Assembly: GCA_004431415.1 (NCBI GenBank) | Contig: QPMI01000493.1 | Span: forward strand, 124,001 to 188,000 | Origin: Cyanophora paradoxa | Lineage: Eukaryota > Glaucocystophyceae > Cyanophorales > Cyanophoraceae | DNA: 64,000 nucleotides | Direction: 5' to 3' | Shown here: piece by piece, positions 26,201-36,454 of the stretch | Layout of the letters: each line of letters begins with the position of its first letter | How positions within the stretch are numbered: position 1 is the first letter of the stretch | Made by a program: the position numbers and the translations under genes | Notes under the pieces: generated by a model | The model's input: the letters and a program-made list of their open reading frames with translations, nothing else | Told to the model about the DNA's origin: nothing | The model's database searches: none

Positions 26201-28886
26201 TGTGCGAAATTTACGCCTTTTTGCGGCTCACCTGTTGGGCACGCGCGCGCGCGCTCGCAGACTGTTCCTGTGCATCGGGCTGGACCAAATCGCGTGCGTG
26301 CAGAACCACCTGCTGACCGAGGCGGCGGCACTGGCGCGGCAGGGCCACGCCGCCGTCGCCTTCCTCGCCACCTCCGCCGCCGCCTTCGGCCAGGTCCCCG
26401 TCCAGGCGCGCTGTTCGGCTTCGCTCACATTTCCGCCAATTTCGGCGCCGCTCACGGCCTCGGCCGCCGCGCGCAGGACGCGACGGAGGCGGACCTGTGC
26501 GCCTTCGAAGTCGACGACGAGTTCGCGCGGCGGCACGCGCTCCCCTCCCTCGCCCTCGCCGGCGCGGGCCGCGGAGCTGTCGACTACGACTTTGGCGCGG
26601 CGGAGGCGGCGCTGGCGGCGGCGGCCCTCGCGGGGCGGCGGCTGCTGCAGGCGGACCCTGAGGACCGCGCCCGCGCCCTCGTCCGCCCCTTCGTCTACCA
26701 CCTCGAGCTCTTCCCCAGGCGCGCGCGCCTGGAGCTGAGCCGGCGCCCTGCTTAAATTTCCCGAATTTCGCACCCGGATCAGAGCCCTCGCTTCTAACCT
26801 TCGCCTCTGCCTTAGCATAATGATATTTTGCCTCCCGCCTTCTTCCTTACGCCCGCCTCTGCCTTCGCTTCCCGAATTTGAGCTCTGCGCCAATTTCCGA
26901 ATTTCGTCCTGACCTCCGCCCCCGGGCCCGCAGCGCGGGGACGATCATGGAGGAGATTCACCGGAAGGTCCCGCAGGAGCCGCTGCCCCGCGAGAGCGCC
27001 GCCGCCCTCGAGGTGCCTTCTTTCCCTAGTAACCTTTCTAACCGAGTCGTACTAGTTCTTTTATATCGTTCCGCCCTTCCTATCTGTGCCCGCCACGGCG
27101 CTCTGTCGATCTCCGGTCCCGATCATGACGCCGCGCGCAGGCCGACTTCGCGCTGAAGGGCAAGCGCCAGCGGCTCATGTCCGCCATGGACGTCGTCCTC
27201 TCCACGGTACCTAACTCAACGAACTGATTAACAACCAACCAACCATATTTAAAAGCTTGCTATTCATCTACCAACTAGCTCCCTAGCTAATTCCGTCGTC
27301 GACGTCGCAGCTGAACCGGGCGTCGGGGCGGTGGCCGGAGGACCAGCCGCTGGGCGACTTCGCGCGGCAGCTCGAGGCCGGCTCGCTCGAGGCCTGGCTC
27401 CTCTCGCTGCCCGTGCTCCGCGGCCTCGCCCTCAAGCACGTATGCGCCCTCTACGAGGAGCTCGAGGGGCTCTGCTGCGAGGCGCGTTCCCGTCGCTCTG
27501 CTAAGGATCTAGGATTTAGAACTCAAGAAACACGAAAGTTTTACACGGCTCCAGAATTGCAGCATTTCTTGCGTTAGCTCACTCCGCGCTCCCGCGCAGG
27601 TGGTGGTGGAGTGCGTGGCGGAGCAGTTCAAGCGGGCGCTGCCCGAGGGGGCCGAGGCGGCCCTCGCCGCCGGCCTCGACCTCGCGTCGGGATCGGCGAC
27701 GGCGTCGGGATCGGCGACGGCGTCGGGATCGGCGACGGCGTCGGGATCGACGACGGCGTCGGGATCGGCGACGGCGTCGGGATCGGCGACGGCGTCGGGA
27801 TCGGCGACGGCGTCGGGATCGACGACGGCGTCGGGATCGGCGACGGCGTCGGGATCGGCGACGGCGTCGGGATCGGCGTCGGCGTCGGGATCGACGGCGG
27901 CGTCGGGATCGACGGCGGCGGCGTCGGGATCGACGGCGGCGGCGTCAGGGACGGGATCGGCGGCGGCGTCGGGATCGGCGGCGGCGTCGGCGTCGGGATC
28001 GGCGGCGGGGCCGCCGCGGCTGCGCCTGGAAGACCTGCGCGTCGCCCTTCGCCGCTTCATATTCAGGTGCGGAACTCATAAGAATTCCGAGATCCGCTAG
28101 ATATATATACCGATCGGGAACGGCTGGCCGGCCGGCGTCGGGATCGAACGGCGGCTTCGGGATCGAACGACGGCTTCGGGATCGACCGACCGACTGACCG
28201 TGGCCGTCGTTAGGTACCTGGCGGGGACGGGCGCGGACGCGGCGGCGGCGCGGCAGCCGCTGGCCGAGCACCTGAAGCGGGAGGACCTCTGGCGCCGCGC
28301 CGGCGCCTCCGCCCCGCCCGACGAGGCCATCGAGGCGAGCGCGGCGAGCGCCTCGAGCTCGAAACAATAACAGACTCACTTAGAGCAAAATAGCACTGCG
28401 AGCAAAATAGCTGCAAGCCCGTTATTATATATAATTACTATCTTTGACAAGGCTGACGCTACGCCGCGGCAGGCGTGCGTGCACGGGGCGCTGACCTGCG
28501 CGCACACGTACCACCTCTACAAGGCCCTCCAGGCCCTCTACAACGTGCGTTCTTGGCTCGATCTTATAACGTTAACTAGCCGCTCTTTGGAATTTAAAGC
28601 GCATGTACTGCAGCTGACTACCGCATTTACGATAAGAGTTAAAGCTAAATTCAAGCGCTAGCTTACGGCGAGCCTCGGAGCCTGACGTCCCGCGCAGCGC
28701 GTCAACTTCGGGATGCGCCCGGCGGCCGCCGCGGCGGTCCTCGCGAGCACGTGCACGAGCGCGAGCTCGGCGCGGGCCGCCGCCGGGCTCGGCGCCCGCC
28801 CCGCGACGCCGGCGCTGGCGGGCCCCGGCGCGCCCGGGGGCCCTCTCCTCGGGGCGCGGAAACCGAAGAAGCAGACTTATTTCTAG
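11206..28886 (+). CDS. Giant RNF213/mysterin-like AAA+ ubiquitin ligase, ~34 exons
   Basis: RNF213-family proteins are about 5,000-residue dynein-like AAA+ E3 ligases. The exons here add up to about 4,950 codons. Start ATG 11206 ([15 protein letters not shown]); stop TAG 28884-28886 after RKPKKQTYF. Exons read by splice sites and frame: 11206-11267, 11314-11388, 11465-11551, 11625-11696, 11806-12358, 12423-12525, 12596-12648, 12729-13698, 13769-14075, 14134-15416, 15493-15972, 16079-17448, 17521-18075, 18129-18359, 18431-19432, 19499-19591, 19656-19900, 19957-20271, 20329-20593, 20660-21041, 21117-21946, 22008-22353, 22425-22926, 22985-24981, 25061-26188, then about nine shorter exons. Family landmarks include [98 protein letters not shown] and [13 protein letters not shown]. 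No RING motif is visible; an RZ finger is. The E3 role is inferred from family. Confidence 0.93.
11806..12060 (+). other. CBM20-like starch-binding domain of the RNF213-like protein
   Basis: The exon encodes [20 protein letters not shown], then [38 protein letters not shown]. The order 'G..LSLGDW ... W ... P.....QYKYF' matches carbohydrate-binding module 20, which human RNF213 also carries near its N-terminus. It lies at about residues 100-180, consistent with the family. Carbohydrate binding itself is inferred. Confidence 0.7.
18240..19435 (+). other. AAA+ module (first readable) of the RNF213-like protein
   Basis: Walker A GETGCGKT is at 18330-18353. The exon junction at 18359/18431 joins TSL to [20 protein letters not shown]. 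Walker B is VFLDEIN (about 18564), with the family-specific [18 protein letters not shown] and [17 protein letters not shown] after it. All catalytic motifs look intact, so ATP binding and hydrolysis are plausible. By order it corresponds to AAA3 of human RNF213. Confidence 0.85.
19400..20330 (+). other. AAA+ module (second readable) of the RNF213-like protein
   Basis: Walker A is GKPGCSKS, split by the intron 19433-19498 after FLVGK. It is followed by [16 protein letters not shown], Walker [12 protein letters not shown] (about 19818-19850) and [17 protein letters not shown]. This order matches AAA4 of RNF213. A Gly-run insert (GGGGGG, about 19763) sits in a loop before Walker B. Confidence 0.85.
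24940..25160 (+). other. RZ-type zinc finger of the RNF213-like protein, spanning an intron
   Basis: The exon ends [10 protein letters not shown](W) and the next starts [20 protein letters not shown], then AIGGANH. This is the RZ finger, which in human RNF213 carries RING-independent ubiquitin transfer, including to bacterial lipopolysaccharide. With the GTGCG donor at 24982 the join reads [16 protein letters not shown], with the canonical length. The usual first Cys is then His, the usual Gly-His is Gly-Tyr, and an extra Cys stands two residues later. A second donor (24976) would delete two residues. Confidence 0.8.
27687..28008 (+). repeat. In-frame 18-bp minisatellite in an RNF213-like exon
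   Basis: About 18 units of an 18-bp repeat containing TCGGGATCG and GCGACGGCG encode a (TASGSA)n tract of about 107 residues within the exon 27600-28063. The frame stays open on both sides ([12 protein letters not shown] before, [16 protein letters not shown] after). Its core resembles repeats in non-coding DNA of this window. Confidence 0.9.
28135..28190 (+). repeat. GGGATCGAACG repeats in an RNF213 intron
   Basis: Three units containing TCGGGATCGAACG or TCGGGATCGACC in the intron directly after the exon carrying the coding minisatellite. The core is shared with that exon and with introns of the ABC transporter. Confidence 0.75.
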
Positions 28887-29295
28887 GTGTAGATAAAATG
28901 TGTTCGCTCATTTTTTTGAGAGACTACGGTGGGGCTAAGAGATAAGAGACAGCAGAGGAATCACAAATTAAGATATATATATAGCAGACAGTTACAAAAT
29001 ACAGAATCGAGAACGATCACGGTAAGGGGCACGCGTACGATCATGAGAACGCAGAGGATCAGGAGAACGAGTACGAGGCCTAGGCCTAGGAGAAGTAGTA
29101 GAAAGACTGAAGGACATCACAGTTACAGACACAGTACCAGTACCGAAAGAGCGTTAAATTTCTGACAGTGCATACAGCCTGCAGGCTGCAGGGCCAGTGC
29201 ACTGCGGCAGACTGTGCAGGCTCAACCCCATGGCCAGCGAGGACACTGGCAGGCTCAGCGACGGGCCGCAGCGACAAGCCAGCTCAGCACTGCCC

Positions 29296-29351
29296 CCCCC
29301 CCCCCCCCCTCCCCCCCCCCCCCCCCCTCCCCCCCCCCCCCCCCCCCCCCC
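29296..29351 (+). repeat. Poly-C tract
   Basis: About 56 bp of almost pure C, interrupted by two or three T. On the opposite strand it could form G-quadruplexes. Assembly length is doubtful in such tracts. Confidence 0.85.
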
Positions 29352-29753
29352 AGCAGGGCCCAGGGGACTACCAGTAGTACTCTGCAGAGTCTGCACTGAG
29401 AGAGTCTGCAGTGACTCTAGATCTGCCCAGCCGCCCAGGCGGCCAGCTGCAGCTCAGCGGGCCGTCAGCGGCTTGCCACAGTGCAGCCTGCAGCCTGCAG
29501 CCTGGCAGGCCGCGGAGCCGCGCGGGGCCGCGAGCCCGGCGGGCCCGGCCGGGCCGGGCCTTGCCGCACGGCGCAGTGCGGCCCTGTGCACGTGCGGGGC
29601 TGCGCCAGGGCACTGCGGGCCTGTCACAAGCTGTGCGGCCGCAGCGGGCCGGGCCTGCGGGATGCGGCCGCATTGCGGCGTGCCAGTGTCGGGCACTGCG
29701 CATGCCGCTGCAGTCACTGAGTAGCAGCAGTACTCGTGCCGCAGACTCCAAGT

Positions 29754-29908
29754 CCCGCAGTGCCGGCGGCCCGGGGCCGCCGGGGGCCGGCCCGCGCCGG
29801 CGGCCCGCGGCGGCGGTGCCGCGCCGCCGCGGGCCGCGGCCGCGCGGCCGTCGGCCCGGCGGGCCGGCGCGGGCGGCGGGCGCCGCGGCCCCCGCCGCCC
29901 CGCCAGTG
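29754..29908. repeat. GGCC/GCCG-rich block 1
   Basis: Almost entirely G and C in alternating short runs (GGCCCG, GCCGCC). It is immediately followed by the AT-rich palindromic element at 29911. Confidence 0.7.
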
Positions 29909-29910
29909 AT

Positions 29911-30455
29911 GTTATTCCGAATTAACCGAAAAACTGCCCATTCCGGGAATATTCCTGGAATATTCCTAGTAAGATTCCGAATTCTTTATTGTTTCTAGAA
30001 ACCCTTCCCTCACTGTGAGTCATGATCATACACGCGTACCGCACCCCACGCCGGCCCGGCCCGGCCCTGCCCGCCCCTCCCCGCTTTGCCAAAAGTTGCA
30101 ATTGCGAGACTACTGTATGAACTGTCAAGCATTCGAATTCGAAGGTGCAGCAGTGAGCTCGACTCCGAGGCTCAGCGAGCTCGAGCTGTCGTCGTCGCCG
30201 TCGTCGGGCAGACCGCTTGCGGAGGCGGCTCCGGCGGGCCAGCTGAGCCTTCGTTTTCACCAGACATCGATTTACGATGCGGGCGCGCTCTGCTGGACGC
30301 TGTGTGCTGCGTTCTGGCGAAAAATCCCGCGCACGAACAAGTACCCCCCCTTATTCGGAACAATTCCTGAAAGAACGGCGTTCCCAGCACCATTCCAGGA
30401 ATCATTCCAGGAATTATTCCTGGAATAGAATTAAAAAATGTTTCTAGAAAGAATG
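29911..30455. repeat. Two related AT-rich elements with ATTCCTGGAAT palindromes
   Basis: Positions 29911-30012 and 30350-30466 each hold several ATTCC/GGAAT words forming ATTCC-TGGAAT dyads, a TTTCTAGAAA palindrome, and then CACTG nine to ten bases later. Order and spacing of parts are similar, so they look like diverged copies of one element. They border the GC-only blocks. Confidence 0.55.
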
Positions 30456-30461
30456 CCATCA

Positions 30462-30960
30462 CTGCGCCCCGCCGCCGGCCCGCGCGGGCCCGGCCCGGCG
30501 AGTCGGCGGCGACCGCGCCGGGCCGCCGCCGCCCGCCGGGCGGCCGGCCCGGGCGGCCGGGCCCGGCCCGGCGGCCGGCGGGGCCCGCCGCCCGCCGCCC
30601 GCGGGGCCCGGGCCCCGGGTCCCGGGCCCGGGGCCGGGGCCCGGGGCCCGGGGGCCGGCGGGGCCGGGGGCCGGCCGCGGGGCCCGGCGCCGGCCCGGGC
30701 CCGGTGGGCCGCGGGGCCGGGCCGGGGCCGGGGGCCGGCGCCGGCCCGGCGGGGCCGGCCCCGGCCGGGGCCCGCGCGCGGGGCCGCGCGCGGGCCGCGC
30801 GCGCGCGGGCGCCGCGCGGCGGGCCGCGCGCGCCGCGCGGGCGCCGGCGGCTGCAGCCTGCAGGCTGGCAGCGGGCTGCGAGCCTGCGGCCGCCCGGGCC
30901 CGCGGGCCTGCGGGCCTGGCTGCGGCCAGGGTTCGCCAGGGGCCCAAGGGCCGGGGCCAA
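30462..30960. repeat. GGCC/GCCG-rich block 2, near-100% GC
   Basis: About 500 bp almost free of A and T, composed of GGGCCC, CCGGGG and CGCGCG words. It ends at an AT-rich GATC-rich stretch. The long open frames here reflect composition only. Confidence 0.75.
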
Positions 30961-31515
30961 GGCAAAAATTATCGCCATAATTTTTGGACCCTTGGGGGAC
31001 CCCCAAATTGGGCCCCAATAATTTTCACATCCCTGGCTGCGGCTGGGCCCGATCAACGGCGATCATGCGGCCCGGATCATCCGGGGCCGGATGATCCGAT
31101 GATCATTATTGCAATTGATCATGATGATCGCCGATTCATCGGATCTTGATTTATGAGCCGCGTTCAATCGGCAATTGAAAAAAAAGGCTGAGCCGCTTTC
31201 ACTCAAAAACTAAATCGGATGGAAAATTGATTGGATGGAAATTGCGACATTCACTGTGCACTGTAACAGTAGTACAATGAACTGTAGACTGTAGTACCTT
31301 TAAAATTTTCACCACAGTACCCAGCCTACTACCAGGCCAGGCTGGGAAATTGCAACTACCGGTAGGCGGCCGACACAGTTTTTTGCCTGCGGTAGGGGGG
31401 TACATTACCGTACACACAACAGTACGTTTCTATAGCGTTTCGATATTAATGCGGTCCCAAATTAATGCGTTTCCAAGTTTGCCAGTGGAAAACTTCGTGC
31501 GAAGCGGCAACCCTA

Positions 31516-31559
31516 CTTCAGGGCCAAGTTCAGGCCCAAGTTCAGGGCCAAGTTCAGGC
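31516..31559 (+). repeat. 12-bp tandem repeat TTCAGGGCCAAG
   Basis: Three and a half tandem units with one variant (GGCCC for GGGCC). Intergenic, upstream of the WD40 gene. Confidence 0.75.
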
Positions 31560-32383
31560 TGAGACGCTGCTGACTCAGGCATGCGCAGTGCACGTGAGTT
31601 CAGGCTGTTCAGCGGCCGGGCACTGCGCCGGTGACTGCGCAGTGCGGCAGCGGCTGTACATGTTCAGCAGCAGCGGCGTGGAACAAGTTCCGAACAACTT
31701 GGCAAGCTTAAAGCTAAAGCTTGAGTCGATGCGCGATGTCGACTAGACGAGCAATTGCAAGCTTTAGCGCTAAATGCGTATGTACAATTGCAAGGTTCGC
31801 ACTGCAGCAGTTCCCACTGCTTCCCAGAGTATTGGTACTGCTTCCAGAGATACATATGCATATCGCAGTATACATGTGCATATCGCCGCCTTCCATGCGC
31901 AAGCGCATATTCATACTGGTACATGCATAATTATAATATTTTTAATGCGCTGATCATACAGGATGCAGCGCACTACTATACTATATATGTCGTAGCTATG
32001 ATACATATCTCTATATACTATGCGGCTAGTCCGGCTAGTACATATCTCTATATACTATGCGTGCGCGCATATGCATGCGTATGCAGATGCATATGCATAG
32101 ATCCGATGATCATCACAGGTACCGGTGCAGAACTCAGCTGCACACTTGCGGAGCTTCCGTAAGCATCGCCGTTAGCATCGTCGTCATCGTGTTTGCGGGT
32201 GAGCAATGATCATGAGCATATGGGTTACGCACATGTACCTACGCAATTGCGAACTGGACTGGGAAGCGCGGGCGCTCTCGAACTCGCTCACTCGCGATCG
32301 CGAACGTTCGCAGCTGTTGTCGGGCCGGCGCTCTGCCAATCGATATCTTCCGGCGTCGCTGGTCCGTGCATGTGTATTAGCGT

Positions 32384-35300
32384 ATGCGTATGCATATGCG
32401 TTGGCTCTGTCTGAAACGACTCTCCGGAGCAGCTGAGCCGCTGTTCACTCTGGTTGGCCACTTGTCTCAGGTCGATGCCGTCGCTGTCTCTCCAGACGGC
32501 CAGCTCGTCGCGACCGCCGACAGCTTCTACGTATTCAAAGGCTCGCTCCGCATCTGGTCGGCGGCGACTGGCGCTCAGTTGCATGCTGTAGCCTATGCGA
32601 ACCGGGCTCCCGGGGGCCTCCAGCAGTTGCAATTCACCGCGGATGGCGCCATCATCGTCGTCGCCTGGGAATACGGAATGTCTGCATTCTCGGCTTCGAA
32701 TGGCACTCTTCTCTCTAGTGTGAATATTCGTCCGGCCCTCTCTAGTGTGAATATTCGTCCGGCCCCGACCAGTCGGAATTCCATGCGCGTCGGCCTCTCG
32801 CCGGACGCCCGGACAGCTCTTGTAGTGTCCTCGAACGTCACACTCGAGGCGACCACATACGAGGCGAGCCTGCGCGGCCTGGACGGTGCAGAGATCCTGC
32901 GGATTCCCAATGTGTGCTGCAACTCGCGCGGGGGCCTCACGCGTACGGCTCAAGCTCTCTACGACGCGTCCTTTCTCGCCCTCTCTGCCGACGGCACTAT
33001 CGTGTCGGGCTACGCCCGCGACCGTAAGCTGAGCATCTGGTCAACGAACGGCACAGAGCTGAAGGTCTTCGACATCACTGCAGCTGGCGGAAACGTGTTT
33101 AGATTGTCGCCGGACGGCTCGTACGTCGTTGTTTCCAGCGCTGATTTCAGCTTCAGCCCTCTCGCTCCCGAGGTTTACTATCCGATCGTGAGCACTGCCC
33201 AACCGACGACGATCTCTCTCGTTTCGACATCGAACGGGGCGGTACTGCGTTCTTTGAGCGCGGCCGTGTCTTACTGGACGGCCGTATCAATCTCAGCGGA
33301 CAGCTCGCGCATCCTGACCGGTGGCCGCGACGGCCGCATCTGCATTTGGACAGCGGGCGACGGTGCCCTTGTCCAAGAGTTCTCAAGCAGCGGCAGCATT
33401 GCGGTCAAGGCAGTCTCATTCGACAGGCTGGGGTCGCACATTGCGTATTCAGCCGTGCGCAACATGTCTGCAACAGCGACGTTTTACAGCTCTGCTTCGG
33501 TTTTCTCGACAGCGTCACCCAGCTCGCGATCGGCTGGGCACATCCAGCTCGGAAATTTCAGCACGTTCGTTGGACCTATGGCCAGCACCAGCTTCGATTC
33601 GATCCGTGCAATAACGAATGCCAACTTCTTATTTACAGCGGTCACTATCGACGCCTCGGAATCGCGATTTCATTCGTCGAACGACCGGAAGCAGACGCAC
33701 GTCATGAAGTGGTCAGCAAGCGGCTCGCAGGTTCTTCGCTTCGAGACATCGGGCAAGGACTTTCGATCGGCATTCGCAGTCTCCCCCGATGGCACCCTCG
33801 TGGCCATTCCTGCTGTCGGTGGCGCCGTTCGCATCTTGTCAGCGGCGGATGGGACCCAGCTCAAAGTCCTCGTTTCTTCCTCATCTTCCACTGCAGTCGC
33901 CATAGAGTTTACGCCCGACTCTGCGTCTGTTGTCATCGCCTGGTCGAGGCTGGACCCCGTGCAAGTCTGGGACGTAACGAGCGGAACCCCTGTCCGCAAC
34001 TTGACCGCACCCGGCATCGACCCTCGAGATGATCTGTTCGCCGCCACTTCGCTTGCGATCTCTGCCGATGGCCGCTTCATCGCGGCGGCCGGTTATGGAG
34101 GGGGCCGCGTTTATGAAACGGGTGCGCTCCAGATCTGCTAAGCTAAGCGCACATGCGAGATATTGATTTAATTGGCGGCTTCACTTGGGCTCATGATCAG
34201 CGGACGCCGGGCGAGGTGGCGTGCGGCTCTGGTCTCTGGCTTCCGGCGAGCTGCTCTGGTCGTTCAGGAACACGACTGACGGGCTCTCCTACAGAAGCGT
34301 AGCAATTTCCCCGGACAATGCCCACATCGCCGTTGGAGAGGATTCCACTGGGACTGTGCGGCTTCTGTCTGTGGCGTCCGGAAGCCAGCTGCACGCCGTG
34401 AACCAGCCATCCGAGTCACCTGCAGGCTCTATCTTCAGCATTACTGGAGTAGACTTCTCTTCGAGCGGCAAGGTCCTCATTTCTGGCGACAGTCAAGGCA
34501 ACGTCCGGTTTTGGTCGGTCGGAACCGGCAAGCTTCTCCGCTCGCTGCTTTTCCCGAGCGACAGAGAGTTCTCTGGGAATATGTATGCCATAGAGCGCTC
34601 ATCAGACGGCAAATTTGTGTACTTTACGTGGAGCCCTGACGCGAGTGCCGCGACGCACGCACCGCTTATGCGCATCAATCTGTCGAATCTCGAACATGGT
34701 GAGTGAACTGAATTTAAAGCTGACATTGGCGTCCTTCATGATCCAATTTAATGATTTCGATCCTAAATCGTGCAGAGCTCGGGCTCTCGAACTCAACCAC
34801 GGCGACCGTGCCTTCGAGCTCCGGATCCCGTGCACGTGTGCGTACCCTGCAGATCTAGATTTAACATTGACGAACATTGACAATTTAATTTCGTTTGACT
34901 CAAGATACCGAAGCTCAAGATAGGGAGGGGGACGAATGTCACCCTGACCTTCGATGAGAACGGCTACGCCCGGCTTTCCGTCCCCGCAGCCCGAGCTTCC
35001 CAGGTCCGAATATCTTCTCGCGGCCTTCCAATACTCGGACTAATTTTCTTAAATGATTCTTTAATCGGTGTTACAGCATGGCGGCGAAGTCAGCATCTTC
35101 GGCGAGGTAAGAAGAAAACAAGAATAGAAAAGCGATCGCTGACGCTGGCTGGTAGGGATTTCCGTACCCCGAGCCAATCGAAGTGTACGTGGTGTCTGGC
35201 GGACAGAGCGTTCGAGCGCCCGAAGCGCGATTCGCGTCGGAGACCGAAATGCGATTCCGTGCGAGAGCCCCACAATGCAGATTATAATCGAGCAATTGTT

Positions 35301-35813
35301 TGATCATCTGACTAAAATCACGACATCGACCAGGCGTTCCGAAACCGCTCGCGCGCCGCACACGCGGTCTCCTCGGCACTGTGCGCTCAATAACTTATGC
35401 AGCTGGCTTTGAATCTTTCAAGATCTGCCTCTTATAATTACACGGAATCGGCAGGTGGTGAGCGATCTCCGCGTTGTCAGCGCCAACAATGCCTTCGGGA
35501 CTTTCACGCTCGGAAACGTGAGCCCTCTGTCAAGGTTTCCCCTCTGTCAAGGGTTGAACGTGGCGGCTTGCGATTGCAGGCCTTTGAGTGGGACGGGATG
35601 CCTTTCTCTGGCCCGATGTGCGTACCCATTCACATATCAAGTTTAATTTGCGAACTTGCTATATATAGACCGCCGTTTTGCGATCGCAGGCCCCTTCTGC
35701 AGTCGGCGTCGACTTCCGGAGGCTCGACAGGAAAGGCGACTGGCGTCTTCAGCCACCTTGCACTCTTCCTCGTCGCGACTTGCCTGACGCTGGTTATGCA
35801 CACGCACGTGTGA
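32384..35813 (+). CDS. WD40-repeat protein with C-terminal hydrophobic tail
   Basis: A beta-propeller of unknown role. The first ATG of the large exon is 32384 (MRMHMRWLCLKRLSG), just after an in-frame stop; an upstream exon is possible. Exon 1 runs to 34121, exon 2 is 34201 to about 34703, with smaller exons near 34776, 34911, 35080, 35456, 35580 and 35690. WD-like blades are clear: FTLVGHLSQVDAVAVSPDG, LRIWSAATGAQL, AVSISADSSRILTGGRDG, ICIWTAGDG, AVSPDGTLVAIPAVGG, VQVWDVTSGTPV, VRLWSLASGELLWSF, VRFWSVGTGKLL. After the propeller comes a beta-rich region (TNVTLTFDENGYARL, GGEVSIFGE, NAFGTFTLGN). The end is STSGGSTGKATGVF then SHLALFLVATCLTLVMHTHV, stop TGA 35811. A small-residue stretch followed by a hydrophobic tail suggests a GPI signal or tail anchor. 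The join into the exon near 34911 does not resolve by one base. Confidence 0.8.
32712..32765 (+). repeat. Perfect 27-bp in-frame tandem duplication in the WD40 gene
   Basis: Units 32712-32738 and 32739-32765 are identical and encode LSSVNIRPA twice. The frame is kept. Identity of the copies points to a recent event. Confidence 0.9.
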
Positions 35814-36454
35814 TACTTTTGAGATTGCTATTATCATGATCATCTCCTTGCCCTACCGGACCGTAGTATCTCAAAAACGATGCCATGAGCTTGTGTATGC
35901 TCAGAATAAAAGTTCGCCTCCCTGCGCATCCTCCCCGCCGGCACTTATAATTAATTATAAGTAGCTTCCGTCGACGTCAGCTGGCCAGAGTGAGGGAGGC
36001 GGGGGCGGGAACTCGAGGGGCGAGGTGGGCGGGCGGGGGGCACGTGCGAGGTGAGGCGGTAGATGTTGCGGAGGGAGGAGATCAGGGGGTACAGCGCGTT
36101 GTCCTTAACTTGCCGCCGGTGCCCTCCTCCTCGTTCTCGATCTGCGCGCGCGCGGGCCGGTCGCACTTCGCGAAGAAGAGAGCAAAAGGACGACCGAAAA
36201 GAGCGGACCCGGTCGAGGACCGCCGTGTAGAAGTGGTCCGGCGAGGCAGCGGGCCGGCCGCTCCACCGAGGCAAAGGCGACGGCGCGCCGAATATTAATG
36301 TGAATGCGGATCGATTAGGATTAAAGTACTGCACACGTGAAGTACAATTGAATCGAGTCCTCTTTTTGGTGCGACGGTCCGACAGTCCGACGGACCGACG
36401 GTCCGACAGTGCCATGGTGGCGGGATGGGTTGCGAATATATATAGTTCTGACAT

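Larger units (their letters stand above)
28887..32383. other. Intergenic region of extreme and alternating base composition
   Basis: No convincing gene in about 3.5 kb. Positions 28887-29150 are AT-richer and hold the 3' end of the RNF213-like gene. From 29160-29760 CTGCAG and GCAGTGC words recur, with C runs at 29296-29351. GC-only blocks lie at about 29754-29908 and 30462-30960. From 31020-31140 GATCATGATC-type palindromes cluster. From 31830-32110 there are many TATGCATATGC words. Open frames across the GC blocks are low-complexity Gly/Arg/Ala/Pro and are not genes. The promoter of the WD40 gene should lie near 32000-32380. Confidence 0.6.

Noticed and set aside
27687-28008. CRISPR-like array
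   Set aside because: Units are head-to-tail without unique spacers, lie inside a eukaryotic exon, and no cas genes are present.
27509-28060. Minus-strand frame of Asp-Pro-Asp-Ala repeats opposite the RNF213 minisatellite
   Set aside because: Only the complement of the 18-bp repeat. The plus-strand frame is flanked by conserved RNF213 C-terminal sequence.
30172-31056. Long open frames through the GC-only block
   Set aside because: No A/T means few stop codons in any frame; the translations are Gly/Arg/Ala/Pro noise on both strands.
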